From assembly GCF_003182095.1 (NCBI RefSeq), contig NZ_QGTJ01000012.1, positions 62,001 to 126,000 of the forward strand: a stretch of DNA of 64,000 bases, in the 5' to 3' direction. Shown here piece by piece: positions 8,186 through 17,246 of the stretch. The position numbers and the translations under genes were made by a program. Numbering within the stretch: position 1 is the stretch's first letter; each line of letters opens with the position of its first letter. The stretch is from Plasticicumulans acidivorans. GTDB taxonomy: Bacteria > Pseudomonadota > Gammaproteobacteria > Competibacterales > Competibacteraceae. The notes below the pieces were generated by a model. That model was not told where the DNA came from and did no database searches. It saw only the letters and a list, made by a program, of their open reading frames with translations.

Positions 8186-9685
8186 ATGGCGATGCGAACC
8201 CCCTTGCCGCTGCGTCAGATGCTGGCGTTCGCGCTGGCGCTCGGTCTGGCGCTGCTGCTGGTCCTGGTGCTGCACCTGACCGATCTGTCGCTGTCGGTGT
8301 GGGAGCGTTTGAGCAATGCGCCGATCGGCTTCTGGCTGGTCTACGGCTCGCTGATCGCGGTGGTGGCCGGTGGCGGTGCCTGGCTGGTGTGGCGCTTGCT
8401 GGCGCCGCGGCGTGCCGGTGCAGCGCCGGCGGTACGTGCGCCGGTGCCGCTCGCCGATGAGGCGAGCGTGCAGGCACGCGTGCAGGCGGCGCAGGCGCAG
8501 GGTATCGACACCCACGCCGTGCAGGCCGAGCTCGCCGAGCTGACGCGCCGGCGGGCCGCCGGCAGCATCGTCGTCACCTTCTTTGGCGAAGTGTCGAGCG
8601 GCAAGTCGAGCCTGATCGCGGCGCTGGCGCCGCAGGCGCAGGTCGAGATTTCGCCGGTGGCCGGCTCGACGCGCAGCGTCTCGCACCACGTCTGGACCAG
8701 CGTCGCCGGCGACCGGCTGGTGCTGGCCGACGTGCCCGGCCTCAACGAGGCCGACGGCACGCTCGATCCGCTGGCGCTGGCCGAGGCGGGCAGGGCGCAT
8801 CTGGTGGTGTTCGTCTGCGCCGGTGACCTGAGTCGCGCCGAGCATGCGGCGCTCGAACGGCTGCTCGAACTGGGCAAGCCACTGCTGCTGGTGCTGAACA
8901 AGTCCGACCGCTACGGCGATGCGGATCTGGCGCTGATCGAGGCGCGGCTGCGCGAGCGCCTGGCTGGCCGCGGTGAATGCGTGGTGGTCACTGCCGGCGG
9001 TGAGGAGGAAGTGCTGTGCATCGCCGCCGACGGCAGCGAAAGCCGGCTGCTGCGGCCCCGCCCGGCGCAGGTCGGCGCCCTGGCCGCCGCCATCGAGCAG
9101 ACCGTCGACGCCGATCCGGCCATGCTCGAATCCCTGCGTGACGCCGCGGTGTTCACGCTGCTCGATCATCAGCTCGACAGCGCCGTCGCCGCGCATCGCC
9201 AGGCCCGCGCCGAAGCCATCGTCCAGGGCTATGCGCGCAAGGCGGTGTTCGGCGCGCTGGCAGCGGTCGGGCCGGGCACCGACGTGCTGATCCAGGGTTA
9301 TCTCGGCGTCAACATGCTGCAGGAGCTGTGCGCGGTCTACGAAGTGCCGGCCAAGGATCTCGATCTGCAGCGCTTCCTTGAGCTTGCCAGCGCCCATGTC
9401 GGTCGCAAGCTCAATCTGCTGCTGGCGCTGGCCGGCAATGTGTTCAAGGCTTTTCCCGGTGTCGGCACCGTCGTCGGCGGCGCGCTGCATGCGGTGGCCT
9501 ACGGCCTGATCTTCGAAAGTCTCGGCCATGCCGCCGCCCGTTCGCTGGCCAGTCGCGGCGCGCTGGTGCCGGGCGTTGCCATCACCCTGCTTGAGGACGC
9601 CCTCGGTGAACATCTGGAAACGCGTGCGCGACGCCTTGCCGGCCTGGTGGTCGGGACGCGGCACGCCGACGACAGCCCCCGCTGA
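8186..9685 (+). CDS. Membrane-associated dynamin/HSR1-like GTPase (paralogue 1)
   Basis: 499 residues. Two N-terminal membrane segments (about 12-32 and 50-72) precede a GTPase domain: G1 GEVSSGKSS (about 133), G3 DVPG (about 181) and G4 NKSD (about 237). The C-terminal half is hydrophobic, with glycine-rich segments (GVGTVVGGALHAVAYGL), resembling the DUF697 region that often follows such GTPases. It is a paralogue of the next gene. Function is unknown; related GTPases are thought to act at the inner membrane. Its 3' end overlaps the next gene by about 80 bases. Confidence 0.8.
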   Translation: MAMRTPLPLRQMLAFALALGLALLLVLVLHLTDLSLSVWERLSNAPIGFWLVYGSLIAVVAGGGAWLVWRLLAPRRAGAAPAVRAPVPLADEASVQARVQAAQAQGIDTHAVQAELAELTRRRAAGSIVVTFFGEVSSGKSSLIAALAPQAQVEISPVAGSTRSVSHHVWTSVAGDRLVLADVPGLNEADGTLDPLALAEAGRAHLVVFVCAGDLSRAEHAALERLLELGKPLLLVLNKSDRYGDADLALIEARLRERLAGRGECVVVTAGGEEEVLCIAADGSESRLLRPRPAQVGALAAAIEQTVDADPAMLESLRDAAVFTLLDHQLDSAVAAHRQARAEAIVQGYARKAVFGALAAVGPGTDVLIQGYLGVNMLQELCAVYEVPAKDLDLQRFLELASAHVGRKLNLLLALAGNVFKAFPGVGTVVGGALHAVAYGLIFESLGHAAARSLASRGALVPGVAITLLEDALGEHLETRARRLAGLVVGTRHADDSPR

Positions 9686-11018
9686 AACGCCGTCCGCACC
9701 GGCTGCGGCCGACGGTGGCGAGGCGCATCTGCGCCTGGCCCGCGAGAGCCTGCGCGAGCTGCTCGACGACACGCAGGTGCCGCCCGAGGTGCGCGCGCGC
9801 CTGGCCGAGGATTACGCCACGCTGGAGCGCATGCTCGAACGGCTGGAAGGCGGACGCCTGCACATCGCCGTGTTCGGCCGCGTCAGCGTCGGCAAATCGG
9901 CGCTGCTCAACGCCCTGCTCGGTGAGCAGCGCTTTGCCACCAGCCCGCTGCACGGTGAGACGGTGACGGCGACGGCGGCCGACTGGCAGCCCGATCCGAG
10001 CCTGCCCGGCGTGCAGCGGCTGCAGGACGGCGGCGTGTCGCTGATCGACACGCCCGGCATCGACGAGGTCGGCGGCGAAGGCCGTGAGCGTCTGGCGCGC
10101 GAGGTCGCGGCTTCCGCCGATCTGGTGCTGTTCGTCTGCGAGGGCGATCTGACCGATACCGAGCTGTCGGCACTGCGCGGGCTGGCCGACGGCACGCGGC
10201 CGATCGTGCTCGCCTTCAACAAGACCGACCGCTACACCGCGTCCGAGCGCGCGCTGCTGCTCGATGCGCTGGAGCGGCGCACCGCCGGCCTGGTGCGCCC
10301 CGAGCACATCGTGCCCTGCGCGGCGGCGCCGGCCGAGCGCACGGTGATCCGCATCGACGCCGCCGGCCGCGAGAGCGAGAGCCGCCAGCGCCCGCCGGTC
10401 GACATCGAGGATCTGCGCGAGACGCTGTGGGACATCCTCGCCAGCGAGGGCAAGACGGTGTCGGCGCTCAATGCCGGGCTGTTCGCCGGGCGTTTCTGCG
10501 AACGCCTGGCGCGTGAGGTGCTCGAACTGCGCCGCTCGCTGGCCGAGACCGTGGTGCGTCGCTACAGCCTCGGCAAGGGCATCGCCGTCGCGCTCAACCC
10601 GCTGCCGCTGGCCGATCTGGCGGCGGTGTTCGCCGATGTGGCGATGATCGTGCAGCTCGGTCGCGTCTACGGCCTGCCGGTGTCGCGCGGCGAGGCCGGC
10701 GGGCTGATGAAGACCATCGCCGCGCAGCTTGCACTGTTGCTCGGCGCCGCCTACGCAGGAGACTTGTTGAGCTCGCTGCTGAAGGGGCTGACCTTCGGCC
10801 TGTCAACGATCGTCACTGCCAGTGCCCAGGGGGCGGTGGCATGGTATGGAACCTATGTCGTCGGCCGGGCGGCGGAGCGCTACTTCGCTCAGGGCCGTTC
10901 CTGGGGCGAAGGCGGTCCGAAGCGCGTGGTGCAGGAGATCCTCGCCAGCCTCGACCGCGATTCGCTGCTCGCCGAGGCGCGGGCCGACATCATGGCGCGG
11001 CTGCGGGGGGGGACGTGA
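9606..11018 (+). CDS. Dynamin/HSR1-like GTPase with DUF697-like tail (paralogue 2)
   Basis: About 470 residues from GTG 9606, which has GAGG nine bases upstream and begins MNIWKRVRDALPAWW. The motifs are G1 GRVSVGKSA (about 90), G3 DTPG (about 147) and G4 NKTD (about 204). A hydrophobic C-terminal region (LPLADLAAVFADVAMIVQLG, then LALLLGAAYAGDLLSSLLKGL) resembles DUF697. There are no N-terminal membrane spans, unlike paralogue 1. The two may form a heteromeric pair at the membrane; that is inference. Confidence 0.8.
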   Translation: MNIWKRVRDALPAWWSGRGTPTTAPAETPSAPAAADGGEAHLRLARESLRELLDDTQVPPEVRARLAEDYATLERMLERLEGGRLHIAVFGRVSVGKSALLNALLGEQRFATSPLHGETVTATAADWQPDPSLPGVQRLQDGGVSLIDTPGIDEVGGEGRERLAREVAASADLVLFVCEGDLTDTELSALRGLADGTRPIVLAFNKTDRYTASERALLLDALERRTAGLVRPEHIVPCAAAPAERTVIRIDAAGRESESRQRPPVDIEDLRETLWDILASEGKTVSALNAGLFAGRFCERLAREVLELRRSLAETVVRRYSLGKGIAVALNPLPLADLAAVFADVAMIVQLGRVYGLPVSRGEAGGLMKTIAAQLALLLGAAYAGDLLSSLLKGLTFGLSTIVTASAQGAVAWYGTYVVGRAAERYFAQGRSWGEGGPKRVVQEILASLDRDSLLAEARADIMARLRGGT

Positions 11019-11335
11019 GCGTATCGACGCTGTTTGGCCTGCTCGGCGTGGCGCTGCTGGTCTGGTTCGTCCACGACGCCCTGCGCGCCCGCGAGGCGGC
11101 CATCGCGGTGGCGCGCCGCGCCTGCAGCGCGCAGGGCCTGCAACTGCTCGACGACACCGTCGAACTGCGCGAGCTGCGCCCGCAGCGGGCTCTGCGCGGC
11201 GGTCTGCACTGGCGCCGGCGTTATGCCTTCGAATTCACCCGGGGCGACGATCGGCGCATCGATGGCGTGGTCATCATGTGCGGCCACCGGGTCGAGAGCT
11301 GCGTGCTCGGCGCCCTTGAGAGCAGCCCGTCATGA
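11015..11335 (+). CDS. DUF3301-like small membrane protein
   Basis: 106 residues from GTG 11015, which overlaps the stop of the GTPase gene (GTGA). One N-terminal membrane helix (LFGLLGVALLVWFVHDAL) is followed by ARRACSAQGLQLLDDTVEL and RRRYAFEFT, the pattern of DUF3301 proteins, whose function is unknown. It also overlaps the next ATG by four bases, so translation is probably coupled through the whole block. Confidence 0.7.
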   Translation: MSVSTLFGLLGVALLVWFVHDALRAREAAIAVARRACSAQGLQLLDDTVELRELRPQRALRGGLHWRRRYAFEFTRGDDRRIDGVVIMCGHRVESCVLGALESSPS

Positions 11336-12033
11336 CGCTGCCCGCGCTGGCCGATCTGCTCGCCCTGGCGTTCTTCGCGCTGGCCTGGGCACTGTATGCG
11401 CACCATGCCGCCGGCCGTCATGGCGACCGCCCGAGCCTGCTGCATGCCACGCATCATCATCGGCGCGAGTGGATGCTGCGCATGCTCGAACGTGACAACC
11501 GCATCGTCGACTCGGCGCTGATCGGCAACCTGATGCGCAGCGTGTCGTTCTTCGCCTCGACGACGATGATCGTCATCGGCGGCGTGCTGGCGATGCTCGG
11601 TGCCACCGACCGCCTGATCGAGCTGTCGGCCGATCTGCCATTCGTCGCCCCGGCCTCACGTGAGCTATGGGAGCTGAAGGTGCTGCTGCTCGGCGCGATC
11701 TTCGTCTACGCCTTCTTCAAGTTCACCTGGTCGCTGCGCCAGTTCAACTACAGCTCGATCCTGATGGGCGCCGCGCCCGCCGCCGGCGATCTGCATGACG
11801 CAGCGCAGAAGTTTCGCTACGCCGACCGGCTGGCCCACCTCAACTCGATGGCCGGTGACCAGTTCAATCGCGGCCTGCGTGCGTATTACTTCGGCCTCGC
11901 GGTGCTGACCTGGTTCATCCACCCGTGGCTGTTCATGCTGATGACGGCGGCGACCGTGGTCGTGCTCTACCGACGCGAATTCAGTTCTTCGACGCTGCAC
12001 GCGCTGGCCGTCGACGGTCACGACGAGGCCTGA
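11332..12033 (+). CDS. DUF599-like multi-pass membrane protein
   Basis: 233 residues with about four membrane helices (about 5-22, 62-85, 110-130, 185-215). The motifs HHHRREWMLRMLERDNRIVDS and FFASTTMIVIGG are characteristic of DUF599. The biochemical role is unknown. ATGA overlaps the previous stop. Its place between the GTPase pair and the sensor kinase suggests a shared membrane function. Confidence 0.75.
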   Translation: MTLPALADLLALAFFALAWALYAHHAAGRHGDRPSLLHATHHHRREWMLRMLERDNRIVDSALIGNLMRSVSFFASTTMIVIGGVLAMLGATDRLIELSADLPFVAPASRELWELKVLLLGAIFVYAFFKFTWSLRQFNYSSILMGAAPAAGDLHDAAQKFRYADRLAHLNSMAGDQFNRGLRAYYFGLAVLTWFIHPWLFMLMTAATVVVLYRREFSSSTLHALAVDGHDEA

Positions 12034-12035
12034 CC

Positions 12036-14468
12036 TTGAACGCGCGGGCGGAGGGGGTCTGGCGTAGTGCGGGACTCAATCTGCTGCTGGGCCTGCTGCT
12101 GTGCTTCAGCGGCTGGCTGAGTCGCCGGGTGCCGATGCCGGGTGATCTGCCGTTGCCGCTGTGGCCGCCGGCCGGCATCGCCCTCACCATGCTGTTGTGG
12201 GGCGGGCGGACGCTGCTGCCGGGGCTCGGCCTCGGCGCGCTGCTGCTGCACGTCTGGCTGTTCGGTGGCGGGCTGCTGTCGGCGCCGGCGTGGCTGGCCA
12301 GCGCCGGTCTGCTGGCGCAGGCGGCGCTGGGCGCGTGGCTGATACGCCGCTACCTGGGGTTTCCGCATGCCCTGGCCCATGCCCGCGACATCGGGCGCTT
12401 CGTGCTGCTCGGCGGCCTGCTGCCGGCGCTGGTCGGTGCCGGTGCCTACCTCGCCGCCGGCTTCGGGGCGGGCAGTGCGCGGGCGGCATTGTCGGTGCTG
12501 CTGGCGCAGGCGTTTGGCGTGGCCATCGCCACGCCGGTGCTGCTGTCGCTGCTGATGCCGCGCGAAGGCGTCTGGGAGCTGCGCGCGCGCGGTGTGGCGC
12601 TGCCGCTGGTGCTGGCCACCGGCCTGCTGGTCACGCTGCTCGATCCGCTGCTCGGACCGTGGCTGGAAAGCGCCGTGCACGTCCTCCCCGGCGGGCCGGT
12701 CGCCGAGGCCTGGTGGCTGATGGTCGCCGGCATCGCGCTGTGCGCGCTCGGCGCCGTGCTGCTGCTGCAGCTCAGCGCGCGTGCCGCCGAGGTGCGCGGC
12801 CTGGTCGCCGAGCGCACGGCGCAGCTGGAGCAGCTCAACCGCACGCTGGCGGTGGAGGTCGAGCGCCGCCGCGAGACCGAACAGCAGCTGCGCGAGGCGG
12901 TTGCCGAGGCGGCGGCGGCCAACCGGCTGAAGAGCGAGTTGCTCGGCACGATCAGTCACGAGCTGCGCACGCCGCTGAACGCCGTCATCGGCATGACCGA
13001 TCTGGTGCTCGACTCGCCGCTCAACGAGGAGCAGCGCGAGTTCCTGCAGACCGCGCGTGTCGCCGCCGACCAGCTGCTGACGCTGATCGGTCGCCTGCTG
13101 GATTTTTCCGAGGCTGCCGTCGGCAGCCTGCGCGTCGAGGCGGTGGCGTTTCGCCTGCGCGAGCTGCTGGCAGCCGTCTGCGAGATGCAGCAGACGGTTG
13201 CCGCGAGCAAGGGGCTGCGCTTGAGCTGGCGCATCGCCCCGGAGCTGCCGGACAGCCTGATCGGCGATCCGCTGCGTCTGCGCCAGATCTTGCAGCAGCT
13301 GCTCGACAACGCCATCAAGTTCACGCCCGAAGGCGGCATCGACGTCTGCGCCTACGAGCGCAGCGACGCCGCCGGTGACGTCTGGCTGACCATCGACGTG
13401 CGTGACAGCGGCATCGGCATCGCCGCAGACCAGCAGCAGGCGATCTTCGATGTGCTCTATCAGGTCGAGCGCTCCAACACCCGACGCTTCGGTGGCGTCG
13501 GCATGGGGCTGCCGCTGTGCCGGCAGCTGGCGCGCCTGCTCGGCGGTGACCTGCAGGTCAGCAGCCTGCCGGACAAGGGCAGCTGCTTCACGCTGCGTCT
13601 GCCGCTGCGCGAGTACATGCCGGATCTGGCGGAGCTGGCCGGAGCGCTGCTGGTGGCCGACAGCGTGGCCGAGCGGCGGGTGCTGACCGAGGTGCTGAGC
13701 CTGCAGGGGCTCGCCGTGGTGACCGCGCGCGATGCCGCCGAGGGGCTGTCGATGGTCGAACGCGCGCGCGCCGACGGCCAGCCCTACCGGCTGCTGCTGA
13801 TCGATCTGGAAGACGGCATCGAGCAGGCGTTTCGCCTGGTGCGCACGCTGCGCCAGTGGCAGGGCGAGGCGGCGCCGGCGGTGATCGTGCTGACGGCGCA
13901 GGGCATGCGCGGCGATGCAGCGCGCTGCCGCGAGCTCGGTGTCGCCGCCTACCTGACCAAGCCGGTGACCGCGGCCGAGCTGCGTGAAGCCCTGCTCGGC
14001 CTGCTGCAGGGCGCGCGTCTGGATATGCTGATCACCCGCCACAGCCTGCGCGAGCGTCACTCGGCACTGCATCTGCTGCTCGGCCTCGACGCCGGCTGCG
14101 ATGCGCGCCGGCTGGTGCGGGTGCTGGAGGAGCACGGCTGCCGTACCACGGTGGTCTGTTCACCGGCGCAGCTGCGCCGGCTGTGTGCCGAGCGTGATTT
14201 CGAGGCGTTCATCATCGACTGGGATGCCACGGACCTTGCCGCGGCGGATATGGTCGAAGTCGTGCGCGCCCGCTCGGGCGGCGATGCGGTGCGCATCATC
14301 GGCGTGCGCGCGGCCGGACCGCTGGAGTTTGCCGGTGTCGACGGCTGGCTCGGATCGCTGAACGATCCGCGCGCCGTGCTCGCGGCGCTCGGCCGGCACA
14401 TCGAAGCGTCCGTTGAATTCATAGATGTTCGGTCCGGGCAAGGACCGAAGCCGGAGGATCGAAACTGA
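12036..14468 (+). CDS. MASE1-like hybrid sensor histidine kinase
   Basis: About 810 residues from TTG 12036, with GAGG upstream; no better start was seen. The N-terminus has about eight membrane helices beginning LPLPLWPPAGIALTMLLWGG, which is MASE1-like. A coiled coil (about 245-300) leads to HisKA with the phospho-His in ISHELRTPLN (about 307). The ATPase domain has DNAIKF (about 423), DSGIGIA (about 456) and GVGMGL. Receiver 1 has its acceptor Asp in LLLIDLED (about 588) and Lys in TKPV. A second, degenerate receiver-like segment ends the protein. No response regulator gene is adjacent. Confidence 0.88.
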   Translation: MNARAEGVWRSAGLNLLLGLLLCFSGWLSRRVPMPGDLPLPLWPPAGIALTMLLWGGRTLLPGLGLGALLLHVWLFGGGLLSAPAWLASAGLLAQAALGAWLIRRYLGFPHALAHARDIGRFVLLGGLLPALVGAGAYLAAGFGAGSARAALSVLLAQAFGVAIATPVLLSLLMPREGVWELRARGVALPLVLATGLLVTLLDPLLGPWLESAVHVLPGGPVAEAWWLMVAGIALCALGAVLLLQLSARAAEVRGLVAERTAQLEQLNRTLAVEVERRRETEQQLREAVAEAAAANRLKSELLGTISHELRTPLNAVIGMTDLVLDSPLNEEQREFLQTARVAADQLLTLIGRLLDFSEAAVGSLRVEAVAFRLRELLAAVCEMQQTVAASKGLRLSWRIAPELPDSLIGDPLRLRQILQQLLDNAIKFTPEGGIDVCAYERSDAAGDVWLTIDVRDSGIGIAADQQQAIFDVLYQVERSNTRRFGGVGMGLPLCRQLARLLGGDLQVSSLPDKGSCFTLRLPLREYMPDLAELAGALLVADSVAERRVLTEVLSLQGLAVVTARDAAEGLSMVERARADGQPYRLLLIDLEDGIEQAFRLVRTLRQWQGEAAPAVIVLTAQGMRGDAARCRELGVAAYLTKPVTAAELREALLGLLQGARLDMLITRHSLRERHSALHLLLGLDAGCDARRLVRVLEEHGCRTTVVCSPAQLRRLCAERDFEAFIIDWDATDLAAADMVEVVRARSGGDAVRIIGVRAAGPLEFAGVDGWLGSLNDPRAVLAALGRHIEASVEFIDVRSGQGPKPEDRN

Positions 14469-14962
14469 TGAATCGCAGCTATCCGTTGGTCGCTACCGTG
14501 CTGCTCGCCGGGCTGGTGAGCGGCTGCGTCCAACCCAACTACACCTACAGCGGCCCGTACGGCGCCGCCGCCTACGGCAGCAGCAGCTACGCAGGCTACG
14601 AGACCCGTCAGCTGCAGACCGTGCAGTACGGCGTCGTCGACACCGTGCGCCAGGTCGCCATCGGCGCGCAGAACAGCGGCGTCGGCGCGCTGACCGGCGC
14701 CGCGCTGGGCGGTGTCGCCGGCAGCGCTGTCGGTCAGGGGCGCGGCGCGGTCGCCGCCGCCATCGGTGGCGCGCTGATCGGCGGCCTGGCCGGCAACGCC
14801 ATCGAAAGCAGCAGTGGCCAGCGCTACGGCCTGGAAATCACCGTACGCCTCGACAGTGGTCGTGTCGTCGCTGTGACCCAGGGCGCCGACGAGCCTTTCT
14901 ACCGGGGTGATCGCGTGCGCCTGCTGACCGCGCCGGACGGTTCGGCGCGTATTTCGCACTGA
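14468..14962 (+). CDS. Glycine-zipper 2TM-domain outer-membrane lipoprotein (SlyB-like)
   Basis: 164 residues. The lipobox LVSGC (Cys about 19) is followed by a Tyr/Ser-rich segment, then a glycine zipper GALTGAALGGVAGSAVG...GGALIGGLAGNAIE (about 75-115) and a beta-rich tail. This is the SlyB/Rickettsia 17-kDa antigen architecture, linked in other species to envelope stress. Its ATG overlaps the kinase stop (TGATG), making it the last gene of the 7752-14962 operon. Confidence 0.85.
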   Translation: MNRSYPLVATVLLAGLVSGCVQPNYTYSGPYGAAAYGSSSYAGYETRQLQTVQYGVVDTVRQVAIGAQNSGVGALTGAALGGVAGSAVGQGRGAVAAAIGGALIGGLAGNAIESSSGQRYGLEITVRLDSGRVVAVTQGADEPFYRGDRVRLLTAPDGSARISH

Positions 14963-14970
14963 GCCGGCTG

Positions 14971-15006
14971 CACGCCGGGGTGGCGTGAGCGGCCGCGCCC
15001 GGCGTG
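14971..15006. terminator. Possible bidirectional terminator hairpin
   Basis: A perfect 9-bp inverted repeat CACGCCGGG / CCCGGCGTG with an 18-nt loop lies between two convergent genes. No T-run is present on either strand, so termination activity is uncertain. Confidence 0.35.
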
Positions 15007-15069
15007 ACGGCATCTGCACTGGCGCCGGTGCGCGGCGAAGCCAGCCGATAACGGTCCGGTGGCTTCGGC

Positions 15070-15966
15070 TCAGGGCCGATGGCGCGCAGCGCGGCAGACG
15101 GTTGCGAAGTGAATGTCGACGATGTCGTCGATCAGGTCGGCGTAGCCGCCGGCCATCGTCACCGCCACCGGCAGGCCGTGGCGCGCGCAGCGTGCGAACA
15201 CCAGCTCATCGCGCGCGGCCAGTCCCGCCTTGCTCAGCTGCAGGCGGCCGAGGCGGTCGCCGGCATAGGGGTCGGCGCCAGCGAGGAAGATCGCCAGTTC
15301 GGCGCCGGCGCGGGTCAGCGCCGAGTCCAGTGCCGGTTCCAGGGCGGCGAGATAGTCGGCATCGCTGCAGCCGTCGGCCAGCTCGACGTCGAGATCGCTG
15401 ATTTCCTTGCGAAACGGGAAGTTCTTCGCGCCGTGGATGGAGAACGTGAACACGCTCGGATCGTCGCGCAGGATCGCCGCCGTGCCGTTGCCCTGATGCA
15501 CGTCGCAATCGATGACGATGACGCGGCGCACGCGGCCCTCGGCCTGCATCGCGCGGGCGGCGACGGCGCTGTCGTTGAACACGCAAAAGCCCTGTGCACC
15601 AGCCGGCATCGCATGATGGGTGCCGCCGGCGAGGTTGACGGCGACGCCGTCGGCGAGCGCGGCGCGGCAGGCCGCGATGGTCGCGCCGGCCGAGCGGCGC
15701 GAGCGCTCGATCAGCTGCGCTGACCACGGGAAGCCGAGCACACGCTGCTCGCGGGCGTCGAGTTCACCGCGGCTGACGCGGGCGACGTAGTCTGCCGCGT
15801 GCGCCCGGCCGAGTTCGTCGTCGTCGGCTGCGGCCGGTTCGTGCAGCTCGAAGCGGCCGGTGCTGTCGGCGGCCACGCGCTCGCGCAGCCGCCGGTACTT
15901 GTCCATCGGGAAACGGTGGCCGGCGGGCAGCGGCAGCACGAAATGGTCGCAGTAGAAGGCTTTCAT
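15070..15966 (-). CDS. Histone deacetylase-family (acetylpolyamine/acetoin-utilisation-like) hydrolase
   Basis: 298 residues. Zinc-hydrolase motifs are present: GGTHHAMP (tandem His, about 123), VIDCDVHQGNGT (Asp and His ligands, about 150), FSIHGAKNFPF, and LAGADPYAGDRLG (third Asp ligand). MAGGYADL is at the tail. The family removes acetyl or acyl groups from amines, including acetylpolyamines and protein lysines; the substrate here is unknown. Its ATG 15966 is 18 bases downstream of the unknown gene at 15984, so they probably form one transcript. Confidence 0.88.
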   Translation of the reverse strand: MKAFYCDHFVLPLPAGHRFPMDKYRRLRERVAADSTGRFELHEPAAADDDELGRAHAADYVARVSRGELDAREQRVLGFPWSAQLIERSRRSAGATIAACRAALADGVAVNLAGGTHHAMPAGAQGFCVFNDSAVAARAMQAEGRVRRVIVIDCDVHQGNGTAAILRDDPSVFTFSIHGAKNFPFRKEISDLDVELADGCSDADYLAALEPALDSALTRAGAELAIFLAGADPYAGDRLGRLQLSKAGLAARDELVFARCARHGLPVAVTMAGGYADLIDDIVDIHFATVCRAARHRP

Positions 15967-15983
15967 CGGCGGGCGCGGATGGG

Positions 15984-17246
15984 TCAGTACGCCGTGGCCG
16001 GCGGCAGCTCGCTGTCGACGGCGGTATCCAGGCAGCGGCCGTGCGCCGAATAGATCACGCCGCCCGGATGCAGCACACGGCGCACGATGTGCGCGCTGCG
16101 TTCGGTCAGGCGGGCGGCGATGGCTTCGAGGCCGCCCGGTGTCAGCGGGTAGTGATGTTCCAGCGCGAGCAGATGATCGTCGGCGTCGAGCGCGGCGACG
16201 GTGTAGGCGAGTGTGCCGATGTCGTCGTCGAACTGGTTGGTGATCAGCAGCTTGTGCTCGGCGCTGGGGTTTTCCACGCGCACCACGGTTTCCACCAGGT
16301 AGTCGCCTTCCAGCGCGCCGGCGGCACGCAGTTCGCGCAGCGTGGTGTTGTGGCAGTCGGTGGCGCCGTCGACGATCGCCATGTGCACCGGCATGCGGTA
16401 GGCGGTGAGCGCCATCAGGTACTGGCGCTGCTGACGCAGCCAGTCGACGTAGGCGCCGACCAGCGCATCGGCAGCGGTTTCCGCGCCGGGGCCGACCTGC
16501 GCGAAGTCGTCGAAGGTCCAGAACGGCGTGTACACGGTGCCACCTTCGAGCAGGAAGCGGTTGCCGCTCGGCAGCTTGACGTCGCAGGACTCGTCGGGAC
16601 GATAAAAGGCGCGTTCGAGCAGCGTCCACAGGCCGTCGAAACCGGCGCCTTCGAGCTGCACCTTGAGCAGCGCGCAGAGGTCGGCGACGGTGGCGTAGGA
16701 AGCATTCAGCGCGCGGATGCCGAAGGCTTCTTCCAGCGCGCTGCGCGTCGTTGCCGACACGCCGCCCTGCTGCAGCAGGCTGTTTTCGAGCTGCGTGGAG
16801 AGTTCGGCGATCGGCTGCGGATGGCCGACGAACAGCAGCGGCAGCATCAGCAGCGGCCCGGCGCCGGCACCGCGCTCCGGGTTGAGCGCGGCGATGGTGA
16901 AGGCGCGGCCGTCATCGCTGCCGAGCGCGATCAGCTGCGGCTGGTAGTCGGCGTCGCGCAGGGTGCCGCGAAAGACATCCTCCAGGGCGCCGAGCAGCGG
17001 AAAGCCAGGGCGCAGCAGCTCGGTCTGGTCATACAGTGCGCCGGGCAGCACCACGCCGAACTGCTTGAGCTGCGGTATCAGTCGCAGCAGGTCGTCGACG
17101 ATGAGCTCGGCAATGCGTGCCGCGCTGGTGCGGTCGAGTACGCCCGGCACGCGCACGTCGGCGGCCTCCTGCACATTGAGCTCGATGGTCAGCACCGCGG
17201 AGCAGCTGGCAAGTTGCGATACGGTGCGGCGGATTTCGTCGTCCAC
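15984..17246 (-). CDS. Conserved hypothetical protein, about 420 aa
   Basis: I do not recognise the family. The protein is soluble and acidic, with no signal peptide or membrane span. Stretches that look conserved include LGSDDGRAFTIAALNPERG, GNRFLLEGGTVYTPFWTFDDF and ITNQFDDDIGTLAYTVAALD. GTG 17246 has GAGG six bases upstream; the frame stays open to TTG 17261, which has no good site. It lies directly upstream of, and probably in one operon with, the HDAC-family gene, and is divergent from the PEP-CTERM-associated acyltransferase. A protein-modification or envelope role can only be guessed. Confidence 0.6.
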   Translation of the reverse strand: MDDEIRRTVSQLASCSAVLTIELNVQEAADVRVPGVLDRTSAARIAELIVDDLLRLIPQLKQFGVVLPGALYDQTELLRPGFPLLGALEDVFRGTLRDADYQPQLIALGSDDGRAFTIAALNPERGAGAGPLLMLPLLFVGHPQPIAELSTQLENSLLQQGGVSATTRSALEEAFGIRALNASYATVADLCALLKVQLEGAGFDGLWTLLERAFYRPDESCDVKLPSGNRFLLEGGTVYTPFWTFDDFAQVGPGAETAADALVGAYVDWLRQQRQYLMALTAYRMPVHMAIVDGATDCHNTTLRELRAAGALEGDYLVETVVRVENPSAEHKLLITNQFDDDIGTLAYTVAALDADDHLLALEHHYPLTPGGLEAIAARLTERSAHIVRRVLHPGGVIYSAHGRCLDTAVDSELPPATAY

